From positions 38,120 to 102,119 of the IMG/VR virus record IMGVR_UViG_3300032607_001425: a stretch of 64,000 bases of DNA, one strand, 5' to 3'. Below are positions 30,668 through 37,076 of the stretch, piece by piece. The notes under the pieces were generated by a model. The model was not told where the DNA came from, searched no databases, and saw only the letters and a program-made list of their open reading frames with translations. Numbering within the stretch: the stretch's first letter is position 1; every line of letters begins with the position of its first letter. Origin of the DNA: a virus. A program made the position numbers and the translations under genes.

Positions 30668-30717
30668 ATCGAGGTTTTCGAACACCTCAGTCATAGGTTA
30701 ATTACTCCTATGGTTTG
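30668..30717. other. Hairpin spacer in tRNA array
   Basis: Two perfect hairpins, GAGGT/ACCTC and CATAGG/CCTATG, fill the gap between two tRNA genes. Confidence 0.5.
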
Positions 30718-30789
30718 CGGTCTATGAGGGAATCGAACCCTCGCCTCTGACGTGACAAGCCAGTACTGCTACCATTACACAAATAGACC
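30718..30789 (-). tRNA. tRNA-Asp(GTC)
   Basis: Acceptor GGTCTAT/ATAGACC, anticodon loop TTGTCAC, T-loop TTCGATT, discriminator G. Confidence 0.9.
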
Positions 30790-30865
30790 AAATTACCTGT
30801 CTGTTCCAGGTTGTCAACTACTTACCAATTAGCCTCATTGGTCAATCCTCTTATAGTCGATTTTG

Positions 30866-30937
30866 TGGAGATATAGGGAATTGAACCCTAATTTATGATT
30901 TGCAAAACCATCGTAATAGCCATTATACGATATCCCC
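30866..30937 (-). tRNA. tRNA-Ala(TGC)
   Basis: Anticodon arm ATGGT-TTTGCAA-ATCAT; acceptor GGGGATA/TATCTCC contains the G3-U70 pair that marks alanine. Cys(GCA) reading would break the stem, and a clear tRNA-Cys is at 31648. Confidence 0.78.
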
Positions 30938-30942
30938 AATTG

Positions 30943-31014
30943 TAGCCCTGCTGGGAGTCGAACCCAACTTTTATGGATGAAAACCATATGTCCTAACCGA
31001 TAGACGACAGGGCC
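30943..31014 (-). tRNA. tRNA-Glu(TTC)
   Basis: Acceptor GGCCCTG/CAGGGCT, anticodon arm TATGG-TTTTCAT-CCATA, T-loop TTCGACT. Charged form is also the substrate of the glutamyl-tRNA reductase encoded at 24955-25920. Confidence 0.9.
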
Positions 31015-31020
31015 ATTTTG

Positions 31021-31094
31021 AGCAACATGCCGGTCTCGAACCGGCCTTATTCCACATTGGAAGTGTGGTGCCATACCTACTAGGCGAATGTTGC
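31021..31094 (-). tRNA. tRNA-Gly(TCC)
   Basis: Acceptor GCAACAT/ATGTTGC, anticodon arm CCACA-CTTCCAA-TGTGG, T-arm GCCGG/CCGGC. Confidence 0.9.
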
Positions 31095-31186
31095 AATTTG
31101 AGGTGGAGTTCCTCAGTGTTGCTAAGTTTACTTTTACTTAGTTATAATTACTAACATAATTCCTTTCTCAAGGGAACAACACTTTG
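31095..31186. other. Branched structured spacer in tRNA array
   Basis: AGTGTTG and CAACACT close a 3-way junction with inner hairpins CTAAGT/ACTTAG and CCTT/AAGG; another hairpin GAGG/CCTC lies beside it. Confidence 0.5.
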
Positions 31187-31259
31187 AGCTTCCTACCGGT
31201 CACGATCCGATAACCTCTTGTTTACAAAACAAGTGCTCTACCAATTGAGCTAAGGAAGC
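31187..31259 (-). tRNA. tRNA-Thr(TGT)
   Basis: Acceptor GCTTCCT/AGGAAGC, anticodon arm CTTGT-TTTGTAA-ACAAG. T-loop ATCGTGA is atypical. Confidence 0.87.
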
Positions 31260-31264
31260 AATTA

Positions 31265-31330
31265 ATTAGAATGGGTGTTCAAATCCCTTCTGCAGGTAGA
31301 ACCTGATGCTTTGCTATAAGCTAATTCTAA
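31265..31330 (-). tRNA. Degenerate tRNA-like cloverleaf, possibly Arg(TCT)
   Basis: A perfect 7-bp acceptor TTAGAAT/ATTCTAA and D-arm GCTT/AAGC, but the anticodon arm (CAG-GTTCTAC-CTG) is short and the T-arm is poor. Probably a decayed tRNA; only 66 nt. Confidence 0.4.
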
Positions 31331-31410
31331 TATTTTTTGTAGGCGACCAGTACTCCGATCCTTCTGCCCATTTAAGGAACTCATATCCACTTTAAGTGGT
31401 CCTACTATCG

Positions 31411-31486
31411 TACACCTGGTGGGAGTCGAACCCACAAAATCTTCTGATCCTAAGTCAGACGGCTTTACCAGTTTACCCACAGGTGC
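31411..31486 (-). tRNA. tRNA-Leu(TAG)
   Basis: Acceptor GCACCTG/CAGGTGT, anticodon arm TCTGA-CTTAGGA-TCAGA, T-arm GTGGG/CCCAC. Variable arm is short for a leucine tRNA. Confidence 0.82.
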
Positions 31487-31595
31487 AATTTTACCGCATG
31501 TGCGGTCACTTATCAATCGGTAGCTCCCTCTCGATATCCATCTGTGGGTGTAACACATTTGGTAGAGGGTCGACTCTTCAATGCTTTCTTATACT

Positions 31596-31626
31596 TAAAT
31601 ATACGAACTATATTTGTAATATCCAA
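31596..31626 (-). promoter_or_regulatory. Promoter inside the tRNA array
   Basis: TTG (31626-31624), 20 bp, TATATTTA (31603-31596); reads into tRNA-Leu(TAG) about 110 nt downstream. Confidence 0.7.
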
Positions 31627-31647
31627 GCTTTTTTAATTTATTTTTTG

Positions 31648-31719
31648 AGGGCCTCCAGAGAATCGAACTCTGAATCTCACATTTTGCAGACATGAAGCTT
31701 AACCATCAGCCTGAGGCCC
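31648..31719 (-). tRNA. tRNA-Cys(GCA)
   Basis: Acceptor GGGCCTC/GAGGCCC, anticodon arm CATGT-CTGCAAA-ATGTG, T-loop TTCGATT. Confidence 0.88.
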
Positions 31720-31808
31720 ATATTCACCTAGCCTGACCTTCCAGACAGTACAAGTCGAGATTAATTTGGCGCCTCGTTTTGTAGTAGGTGATTTATCTTT
31801 CTTATACT

Positions 31809-31839
31809 TAAATATACGACCTTTATTTGTAGTATCCAA
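31809..31839 (-). promoter_or_regulatory. Promoter upstream of tRNA-Cys
   Basis: TTG (31839-31837), 20 bp, TATATTTA (31816-31809), just after the HNH gene stop and 89 nt before tRNA-Cys. Confidence 0.7.
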
Positions 31840-31848
31840 CTTTTTTTA

Positions 31849-32355
31849 CTAGAAAAATAAAAATGTTTCCCATTCTTTTGGAATGTATGTTAACTGTTTT
31901 AGAAGCATCAAATAGTGTGGCCTTTTTGGTTCTACTATCTCTTTACCATATTCCTCAAGTGTTAAATCTGCTTTTTGTGAATTACAAGTTCTACAAGCTG
32001 TTACTAAATTATCCCAAGCATTTTCTCCACCTTTTGATTGTGGAATAACGTGGTCAAGTGTTAGTGACTTTACATAATTTGATCCACAATACACACATTC
32101 ATAGTTGTCTCTTTTATAAACATTTTCTCTTGTTAGAGGAACTTTCTGAATGTTTTGTTTTACATATTTGTAAACCCTAATAATTGAAGGTTTAAAAATT
32201 TCTAGTTTTGGATTTACTAATCCGAATGTTTCTGGATGTTCAGCTATTATTTCTGCATTACCCTTATACGAAATCACGAAAGCTCTTTCTGTGGAGATAA
32301 TGCTTCTTGCCATAAAGCTTGAATCAATTACCAGTGTTCTTTGGTGCTTACTCAT
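31849..32355 (-). CDS. HNH endonuclease, McrA-like
   Basis: A 168-residue protein with the classic HNH zinc form: CVYCG ... LTLDHVIPQSKGG (about residues 86-108) ... WDNLVTACRTCNSQKADLT. This type is common and chromosomal in Bacteroidota, unlike the NUMOD-bearing endonucleases elsewhere here, and lacks a leader element. It lies in the tRNA array between Trp and Cys genes. Could be a homing or a DNA-processing nuclease. Confidence 0.87.
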   Translation of the reverse strand: MSKHQRTLVIDSSFMARSIISTERAFVISYKGNAEIIAEHPETFGLVNPKLEIFKPSIIRVYKYVKQNIQKVPLTRENVYKRDNYECVYCGSNYVKSLTLDHVIPQSKGGENAWDNLVTACRTCNSQKADLTLEEYGKEIVEPKRPHYLMLLKQLTYIPKEWETFLFF

Positions 32356-32386
32356 GATTTTAATTTTTAATGAAACAATTTACTAG

Positions 32387-32458
32387 CACGCCTGGAAGGT
32401 TACGATCCCTCGATTTTGGGTTTGGAAGCCAATGTGTTACCAATTACACTACAGACGC
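32387..32458 (-). tRNA. tRNA-Trp(CCA)
   Basis: Acceptor GCGTCTG/CAGGCGT, loop TTCCAAA, discriminator G as in Trp tRNAs. One mismatch (C-C) at the top of the anticodon stem. Confidence 0.72.
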
Positions 32459-32556
32459 ATTTGTAGGATATCGTTTAACCTACTGTGAATGGCCTATTCA
32501 CCTTAATACTCTAAAGTTGCATCCTAAACGGGAAACTTTGGTATACGATTTTTTTG
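32459..32556. other. Three-hairpin spacer in tRNA array
   Basis: GTAGG/CCTAC, GTGAAT/ATTCAC and AAAGTT/AACTTT hairpins follow one another between two tRNA genes. Confidence 0.5.
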
Positions 32557-32628
32557 AACCCCTACCTGGACTCGAACCAGGACCAAAACGTTAGAAGCGT
32601 TTTATTCTTCCGATTAAACTATAAGGGC
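32557..32628 (-). tRNA. tRNA-Arg(TCT)
   Basis: Acceptor GCCCTTA/TAGGGGT, anticodon arm AAACG-CTTCTAA-CGTTT, T-arm CCTGG/CCAGG. Confidence 0.88.
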
Positions 32629-32788
32629 AAGTAAAATATAATTAGTAAGTTTTATCAGGAATCTGGGGTCTGATTTCTCAGTGCTTCACACACCCTTAGA
32701 GAGTTGAGTATAAATACTTGTCCTTAGTGTGTACCCTTGCGTAACGTCTCTCCACGTCTTCTTACCTACGATTTGTAATTATATTTTG
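32629..32788. other. Structured spacer in tRNA array
   Basis: A 12-bp helix AAAATATAATTA/TAATTATATTTT closes the whole 150-nt spacer, with inner helices such as CACACCCTTAG/CTTAGTGTG. No ORF. Confidence 0.5.
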
Positions 32789-32860
32789 AGGTCCTACCAG
32801 AACTCGAATCTGGATTCTATCGTTCGTAGCGATAAGTTTTTCCAATTAAACTATAAGACC
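32789..32860 (-). tRNA. tRNA-Arg(ACG)
   Basis: Acceptor GGTCTTA/TAGGACC, anticodon arm TATCG-CTACGAA-CGATA; A34 would need host TadA to become inosine. Confidence 0.9.
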
Positions 32861-32865
32861 ATTTG

Positions 32866-32944
32866 TATCCCTGACTGGAGTCGAACCAGCAAGCCTAGGC
32901 ATTTGGGCTTAAACCAAACGTGTTTACCATTTCACCACAGGGAT
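32866..32944 (-). tRNA. tRNA-Leu(TAA)
   Basis: Acceptor ATCCCTG/CAGGGAT, anticodon arm TTTGG-TTTAAGC-CCAAA, extra arm TGCC-TA-GGCT as expected for Leu. Confidence 0.9.
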
Positions 32945-33040
32945 GTAAAGCCAATCCCGTAGATTGGCAGCTCAACTTACGGTATTGAGTTTGAGGAAAC
33001 AAGTTCCTTACCACGTCCTTTACCCTTTGGGCACCGACAG
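32945..33040. other. Structured spacer in tRNA array
   Basis: Contains the perfect hairpin GCCAATC/GATTGGC and further short helices; no gene seen. Confidence 0.4.
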
Positions 33041-33113
33041 TGTGAAGGGTGGGACTCGAACCCACAATCGCCTGAACCACAATCAGGTGCTTTACCAATT
33101 CAGCTACAATCAC
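33041..33113 (-). tRNA. tRNA-His(GTG)
   Basis: Anticodon arm CCTGA-TTGTGGT-TCAGG, T-arm GTGGG/CCCAC. Acceptor GTGATTG/CCTTCAC has two mismatches and no clear G-1/C73 pair. Confidence 0.78.
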
Positions 33114-33194
33114 CATGTTAGTACCGAATACTAGTAACGATCTAGTCTAAGAGCGGATATGAGCCATTCTCGGTCCCTGACCATTCGATAATTG

Positions 33195-33279
33195 AGGAAA
33201 GAATGAGAATCGAACTCAATCCGGTTACCCGAACATCTCGCTTAGCAGGCGGACTCAACACCATGTTGACTTACTTTCC
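33195..33279 (-). tRNA. tRNA-Ser(GCT)
   Basis: Acceptor GGAAAGT/TCTTTCC, anticodon loop CTGCTAA (one stem mismatch), long extra arm TTCGG-GTAA-CCGGA. Confidence 0.83.
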
Positions 33280-33285
33280 ATTTTG

Positions 33286-33357
33286 TACTTCTAGGAAGAA
33301 TTGAACTTCCATTTCATCCTTATCAGAGATGTGTGCTAACCATTCTACTATAGAAGC
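33286..33357 (-). tRNA. tRNA-Ile(GAT)
   Basis: Acceptor GCTTCTA/TAGAAGT, anticodon arm CATCT-CTGATAA-GGATG. Confidence 0.88.
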
Positions 33358-33364
33358 AGTTTTG

Positions 33365-33436
33365 CTGGCCTGGAAGGAATCGAACCTTCATAAGATGATT
33401 AACAGTCATCCGTAATAGCCGTTATACGACAAGCCA
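33365..33436 (-). tRNA. tRNA-Asn(GTT)
   Basis: Acceptor TGGCTTG/CAGGCCA, anticodon arm GATGA-CTGTTAA-TCATC, discriminator G. Confidence 0.92.
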
Positions 33437-33441
33437 ATTTG

Positions 33442-33514
33442 TGGGGATTACAGGTTACGCTCCTGTCTCTCATGGGCTTCAACCATGCGCTTTCACTAGA
33501 TTAGCTTAATCCCC
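33442..33514 (-). tRNA. tRNA-Phe(GAA)
   Basis: Acceptor GGGGATT/AATCCCC, anticodon arm CATGG-TTGAAGC-CCATG; T-loop AGCGTAA lacks the usual TTC. Confidence 0.83.
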
Positions 33515-33526
33515 AATTTAATAAAG

Positions 33527-33597
33527 TGGGGCCGGTAGGAATCGAACCTACCCAGTGAGCTTTTACAGAGCTGCTCGGCACCTTGCCTGTCGTCCCC
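33527..33597 (-). tRNA. tRNA-Tyr(GTA)
   Basis: Acceptor GGGGACG/CGGCCCC, anticodon loop CTGTAAA with AGCT/AGCT stem. Extra arm is short for a bacterial tyrosine tRNA. Confidence 0.8.
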
Positions 33598-33602
33598 TTT
33601 TG

Positions 33603-33673
33603 TACCTCGTGATGGTTATGCTCCACCGCCTATTGCATGTAAAACAATTACGCTTCTATTACGCCAACGAGGC
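33603..33673 (-). tRNA. tRNA-Val(TAC)
   Basis: Acceptor GCCTCGT/ACGAGGT, anticodon arm ATTGT-TTTACAT-GCAAT. Confidence 0.85.
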
Positions 33674-33809
33674 AAATTTAATTCTATGCTCGCAATATGT
33701 AGCTCTATGAATTAATAACAATCTCATCTGTGTACCCCTCTCAGGTAATGATCCTGATTCCCGATATTAAAAGTATCGTGCTTCACCTTAAAGCTTGAAG
33801 GGCAGTTTG
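33674..33809. other. Structured spacer in tRNA array
   Basis: TTAATTC/GAATTAA closes one arm; CGATA/TATCG and CAGG/CCTG hairpins follow. No gene seen. Confidence 0.45.
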
Positions 33810-33882
33810 TCTAAGTGGGAGGGCTCAAACCTCCGGCCTCATGCTCCCAAAGCATGCCATCTACCAACTGATCTACACCTAG
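33810..33882 (-). tRNA. tRNA-Pro(TGG)
   Basis: Acceptor CTAGGTG/CACTTAG, anticodon arm CATGC-TTTGGGA-GCATG, T-arm GGAGG/CCTCC. Confidence 0.88.
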
Positions 33883-33896
33883 AAATCTAATTTTTG

Positions 33897-33968
33897 TTAC
33901 CCCTAATGGAATCGAACCACTACCGCATGGACCAAAACCATGTGTACTAACCGTTATACGAAGGGGCA
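33897..33968 (-). tRNA. tRNA-Gln(TTG)
   Basis: Acceptor TGCCCCT/AGGGGTA, anticodon arm CATGG-TTTTGGT-CCATG, T-loop TTCGATT. Confidence 0.9.
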
Positions 33969-33973
33969 AATTG

Positions 33974-34633
33974 TTACTTTATTTTTCTTCCTAATCTCCA
34001 TCCTTCCGGAATTAGATCTCCTTTGTATATTTTTTTATTTTCAACTTCATCTGTTATCCAACAAGTCCCGTATTGGGAATTATTAATTCCTTTTCCTAAA
34101 TCTCTTTCTTTTCTAGTATTTCTTATTTTTTGAAGAGTTTCAGGTTTATGTTTCTTGCCTTTCCAGGAATAGCATTCTGATATGTTGTTAAATTTCACTC
34201 CTCTTTCTTTTGCCTTTTTCTGACCTTTCCTAATTGCTTTGCAGTATTTTTCTCTAAATTCAGGATCTGTCTGTAAAAGTAGTGCTTTTGCTATATTTGC
34301 TGCTGCTCTTCCCTTTATTTTATTTTCTTCTGTGAAGCCTCCTGAACTTCCTTGTTTTAAATTTAAACAGTTTGAATTTTTTAAATCCTGTTCTGTTATT
34401 AAATTAATCTCAGCTTGAACTAATTCTTCTCTTGATTGAAATTGCTCCAGTATTTCTAAGTTAAAACTGTCTCTACCATACTTATTTAATTCGTAATACA
34501 ATCTTTTACCACTTCCCAAGTAACCGTCATCTATACGGTTAGTTGAATGCATTCCCAGGTAGTACCTGTTGTTTATAAGATTTGTAGTCCTATAGGTGAA
34601 ATGATACCTTTTATTCTCTTTGATGTTAGCCAT
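33974..34633 (-). CDS. GIY-YIG endonuclease with NUMOD3
   Basis: A 219-residue protein with a GIY-YIG variant (YHFTYRTTNLINNRYYLGMH), DDGYLGSGKRLYYELNKYG, a glycine-rich GSSGGFTEEN, a NUMOD3 unit WKGKKHKPETLQKIRNTRKE and a C-terminal NSQYGTCWITDEVENKKIYK found in other phage endonucleases. It is inserted between tRNA-Ser(TGA) and tRNA-Gln. A TATTTATAATAAA motif precedes it. Confidence 0.88.
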   Translation of the reverse strand: MANIKENKRYHFTYRTTNLINNRYYLGMHSTNRIDDGYLGSGKRLYYELNKYGRDSFNLEILEQFQSREELVQAEINLITEQDLKNSNCLNLKQGSSGGFTEENKIKGRAAANIAKALLLQTDPEFREKYCKAIRKGQKKAKERGVKFNNISECYSWKGKKHKPETLQKIRNTRKERDLGKGINNSQYGTCWITDEVENKKIYKGDLIPEGWRLGRKIK

Positions 34634-34641
34634 ATCTATTG

Positions 34642-34654
34642 TTTATTATAAATA
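34642..34654 (-). promoter_or_regulatory. Late-type motif upstream of endonuclease
   Basis: Minus strand TATTTATAATAAA, 8 bp before the ATG at 34633. Confidence 0.42.
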
Positions 34655-34677
34655 GGCTAACTTTTCAAAAAGTCTAC

Positions 34678-34763
34678 AGAAGAAGGCGTGAGACTCGAAC
34701 TCACAACGGTTTAACCCGCTACCACTTTTCAAGAGTGGCTCTTGATCCAGCCAGATCTTCTCC
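34678..34763 (-). tRNA. tRNA-Ser(TGA)
   Basis: Anticodon arm CCACT-CTTGAAA-AGTGG, long extra arm GCGGGTTAAACCGT, T-arm GTGAG/CTCAC. Acceptor ends are uncertain by 1-2 nt. Confidence 0.83.
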
Positions 34764-34812
34764 ATTTAATTTTATCCAATACGTCAATGAACTTTTGTTC
34801 TTTATTACTTTG

Positions 34813-34843
34813 TAAAGATACTACCTTTTTTCGTTTGTAGCAA
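34813..34843 (-). promoter_or_regulatory. Promoter at the head of the main tRNA array
   Basis: TTG (34843-34841), 20 bp, TATCTTTA (34820-34813), 49 nt before tRNA-Ser(TGA) and just after the terminator at 34863-34899. Confidence 0.7.
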
Positions 34844-34862
34844 CTTTTTTTTAATTTATTTT

Positions 34863-34899
34863 AAAAAAAAACCCGAATCTTTTTTTTTGATCCGGGTTT
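34863..34899 (-). terminator. Intrinsic terminator
   Basis: Minus strand AAACCCG ... CGGGTTT hairpin with an A-rich loop, followed by a T9 run. It separates the small genes at 34932-36797 from the tRNA array. Confidence 0.88.
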
Positions 34900-34931
34900 C
34901 TTATTAGAAGTTATATGTATAATTTCTTATA

Positions 34932-35066
34932 TCATATCCCGGTTTTTGTTGTTTTCGGTTCGTTATTATACGTAAAGCCAAACACAATATCACTCCATAA
35001 CGAACTCGCTGACATTGTCAGTGCTCTCGATGGTTGATGTTGTTGTATGTTTTGTTGTGCTTTCAT
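34932..35066 (-). CDS. Small hypothetical protein
   Basis: A 44-residue frame (MKAQQNIQQHQPSRALTMSA; ends KTTKTGI) bracketed by its own promoter (35086-35116) and a strong terminator, which is the best evidence that it is a gene. Not recognised. Confidence 0.5.
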   Translation of the reverse strand: MKAQQNIQQHQPSRALTMSASSLWSDIVFGFTYNNEPKTTKTGI

Positions 35067-35085
35067 TTTACTTTTGTTCTATATA

Positions 35086-35116
35086 TAAATATACGCCTTT
35101 TTTGTTTCCGTTGCAA
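35086..35116 (-). promoter_or_regulatory. Promoter for the 44-residue ORF
   Basis: TTG (35116-35114), 20 bp, TATATTTA (35093-35086), 19 bp before the ATG at 35066. Confidence 0.7.
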
Positions 35117-35158
35117 CTATTTGTTGATTTATTTTTAAGATACCGTTCTTTTATTAAT

Positions 35159-35440
35159 TTATCCTTTTATTACTTGTTTTTCTTTTGTTATTCTTGTTTC
35201 GAACTTATCAAATCTGGAGTCTATAAATGAATATACATCTCCTACTAATCTGTCTGTTCTGTCAATTTCTTGATCAACTCTTCGGTTAATCATTTGTTCG
35301 TTATTGTTTATAACGATTTCAATGTCTGTTACTTGTTTTTCTAACTGTTCTACTTTTTTTGTTGTCTTAAACGCTGACACAACTACCAATATAAAGGTAC
35401 CTATACCTAGACCTAAAACGAATGCTAAAATTTGTTCCAT
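35159..35440 (-). CDS. Membrane-anchored coiled-coil protein
   Basis: A 93-residue protein starting MEQILAFVLGLGIGTFILVV, one transmembrane helix, then a heptad-rich helix (KKVEQLEKQVTDIEIVINNN) to the end. I prefer the ATG at 35440 over 35461 because it starts directly on the hydrophobic segment. The layout is like spanin or holin-accessory proteins, but no specific family is recognised. Confidence 0.6.
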   Translation of the reverse strand: MEQILAFVLGLGIGTFILVVVSAFKTTKKVEQLEKQVTDIEIVINNNEQMINRRVDQEIDRTDRLVGDVYSFIDSRFDKFETRITKEKQVIKG

Positions 35441-35484
35441 AGTTTTTGTTTTTAAATTCAAAGAACGGTAATCTTAAAATTTGT

Positions 35485-35560
35485 AGTCAGGGAGGACTCG
35501 AACCTTATAGCGACCTATATTTCAAGGGTTCGGCAACCTCGCCTCATTACGCCACCTGAC
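35485..35560 (-). tRNA. tRNA-like, anticodon unresolved
   Basis: GTCAGG/CCTGAC acceptor and a TTCGAGT T-loop, but the central part folds as GGTT/AACC and ACC-(11 nt)-GGT rather than a normal anticodon arm. Possibly a decayed Ser or Leu tRNA. Confidence 0.4.
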
Positions 35561-35564
35561 TTCC

Positions 35565-35726
35565 TTACCAACCTTGGTCTTTCTTGTAGCCTTCCGAGTT
35601 ATCAGTTACGGGGCTTGTACAAGAGCAGGGTTTCTGATTGAGTGCAATAAGTGACGCCTTCCTACTATAAACCCTTGTTCGGAAATTAATACACTCTACT
35701 TCTCAATTAACAGCGAGCATTGGTAA
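35565..35726 (-). ncRNA. Structured RNA candidate, about 160 nt
   Basis: Nested perfect helices TTACCAA/TTGGTAA (35565-35571, 35720-35726), TTCCGA/TCGGAA (35592-35597, 35679-35684) and ACAAG-(4 nt)-GGGTTT/AAACCCTTGT (35619-35633, 35669-35678). A GAGTG stretch near one end can pair with CACTC in the inner loop, a possible pseudoknot. No ORF on either strand that looks real. Strand inferred from neighbours. Confidence 0.45.
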
Positions 35727-35822
35727 TTTTTAATAAAACATTCCAGCCACATTGGGAGAGCCGCAGTTCCCACGTTGTTTAAAGACTTTCTTGGCGGACC
35801 TATCTACTGGGGTAGTTTTATT

Positions 35823-35987
35823 TTACAGTGTACATTCTGTAGTGTCTACCGCTGTGATATCTACACTTACTGAATCAACTTGTACTTTTGTTGAATCTAC
35901 TGTTGTTAGTCTTGCTGGTGCTTCAACTTTTTTACAACTTACTGCCACTAAAGCCATTACGGCTAATATTAAAAATACTTTTTTCAT
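35823..35987 (-). CDS. Small lipoprotein
   Basis: A 54-residue protein with a signal peptide and lipobox: MKKVFLILAVMALVAVSC (Cys18 as lipid site) followed by KKVEAPARLTTVDSTKVQ. Short, Lys-rich start after the Cys and a Thr/Val/Asp tail are typical of small Bacteroidota lipoproteins. It would be exported and anchored in the envelope of the infected cell. A role in superinfection exclusion or lysis is possible but not shown. Confidence 0.68.
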   Translation of the reverse strand: MKKVFLILAVMALVAVSCKKVEAPARLTTVDSTKVQVDSVSVDITAVDTTECTL

Positions 35988-36004
35988 TTTTGTTTTACTG
36001 TTTA

Positions 36005-36358
36005 TTATGTTTGTGTGTTAGTCCACCTATTTACTACTACTTTAGCTTTGAAGTATTCGTCTAAAAAAACTTTTCTATAGACCATAACTTTTCCTTTATA
36101 CAACTTAGTTTCTATTATTCTAGTTTGTACTTCCTCCCTAGTTCGTCTAGCAACTTCATAGACATCTGCTCCTAACCGTGCTCCAGCTGGATACCCTAAA
36201 TAATCAAATAAAGATACTGTTGGCTCTTCTTTTACTTCTTTTTGGTATATTTTAATTGGAGTTTCGTCAATACTATCAATTAATTTAATTACATCTTTTT
36301 TGCTAAAAATTGAACTTGGTGAAGTTACTACTTCATTCAATACCAATTTCTTTTCCAT
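36005..36358 (-). CDS. Hypothetical protein
   Basis: A 117-residue protein (MEKKLVLNEVVTSPSSIFSK); the middle has FDYLGYPAGARLGADVYEVA. Not recognised. Own promoter at 36377-36407. Confidence 0.62.
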   Translation of the reverse strand: MEKKLVLNEVVTSPSSIFSKKDVIKLIDSIDETPIKIYQKEVKEEPTVSLFDYLGYPAGARLGADVYEVARRTREEVQTRIIETKLYKGKVMVYRKVFLDEYFKAKVVVNRWTNTQT

Positions 36359-36486
36359 AATGATTTTATTTTACATTTAATATACGCAAAATATCCTGCA
36401 AATGCAACTATTGTAGCAGAAATATTTAATAAATGTGGATGATTTTCTCCGCATGCCCCACAAACGTGGCTGATTACTTCTCCCAT
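36337..36486 (-). CDS. Small Cys-rich membrane peptide
   Basis: A 49-residue frame starting MGEVISHVCGACGENHPHLL, with a CxxC pair, then a hydrophobic stretch NISATIVAFAGYFAYIK. The ATG is 2 bp after the stop of the upstream gene, and the end overlaps the next gene in another frame. The promoter for 36005-36358 lies within it. Confidence 0.5.
   Translation of the reverse strand: MGEVISHVCGACGENHPHLLNISATIVAFAGYFAYIKCKIKSLWKRNWY
36377..36407 (-). promoter_or_regulatory. Promoter for 36005-36358
   Basis: TTG (36407-36405), 20 bp, TATATTAA (36384-36377), 18 bp before the ATG at 36358. Confidence 0.65.
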
Positions 36487-36488
36487 GC

Positions 36489-36797
36489 TTAGTCGATTGT
36501 AGTCATTGTGTTCATCTTATTTTGTATATCATTCCAACTACCTATGTATTCTTGAATTGATTTGTAGTGGCTGTTGCCTGTAGTATGTAATAATTCTCTT
36601 GATACAACTTTAAGTGCATGATTGAATGTGGCTGGGTAGCATATTGTTTTAAAATAAGCTCTGTCTGTTTGTCCTCTAGTAACTCTTTCGAATACTGTGT
36701 ATCCTCCTGTTGTTGATTTTACGATGAAGAAAGGTTCCATGATTGGATCTTCAATAAGTGTGTCCCCTTCTGGGATAGTATTTGGATTACGTAACAT
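36489..36797 (-). CDS. Conserved hypothetical phage protein
   Basis: A 102-residue protein beginning MLRNPNTIPEGDTLIEDPIM then EPFFIVKSTTGGYTVFERV. The compact beta start and helical end look like a conserved phage family, but I cannot name a function. It follows the thioredoxin-like gene by 12 bp. Confidence 0.62.
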   Translation of the reverse strand: MLRNPNTIPEGDTLIEDPIMEPFFIVKSTTGGYTVFERVTRGQTDRAYFKTICYPATFNHALKVVSRELLHTTGNSHYKSIQEYIGSWNDIQNKMNTMTTID

Positions 36798-36809
36798 TTG
36801 TTTTTGTTT

Positions 36810-37076
36810 TTAATTTAAAATAAAATCTTTCAACTCGTCTTCTGATATTCTTCCGGATCTAGATTTTGAATTACCATCTTTGTATGCTACGACTGTATGA
36901 GGAATTCCTCTCACTCCATACTGTCCTGCTAAGTTATCAGAATCATTCTCTACATTAATTTCTACAAATTCAATTTGCTCACTTTGTAGTTCCTGTTTTA
37001 CTTTTTCAAAAGTAGGTGCATATTGATTACAAGGTCCACAATACCCAGCCCAAAATTTAATTACTGTTTTTTTCAT
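36810..37076 (-). CDS. Thioredoxin-like protein
   Basis: An 88-residue thioredoxin fold with the redox site WAGYCGPC at residues 8-15 and the cis-Pro segment GVRGIPHTVVAY. I start it at 37076 (MKKTVIKFWAG). The longer frame to 37175 gives a basic non-thioredoxin extension that lies over another small gene. It could be the reductant for the ribonucleotide reductase encoded at 37976-41528. Confidence 0.87.
   Translation of the reverse strand: MKKTVIKFWAGYCGPCNQYAPTFEKVKQELQSEQIEFVEINVENDSDNLAGQYGVRGIPHTVVAYKDGNSKSRSGRISEDELKDFILN

Noticed and set aside
31335-31410. Possible extra tRNA with GTAGG/CCTAC ends
   Set aside because: No T-loop consensus and no 7-nt anticodon loop; treated as structured spacer.
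31262-31558. A 98-codon minus-strand frame in the tRNA array
   Set aside because: It covers tRNA-Leu(TAG) and structured spacers; the translation is tRNA-derived.
32370-33116. Plus- and minus-strand frames of 73-77 codons over tRNA genes
   Set aside because: Translations such as LPGLEPGPKR and DWSRTSKP come from T-arm sequences, a common false ORF.
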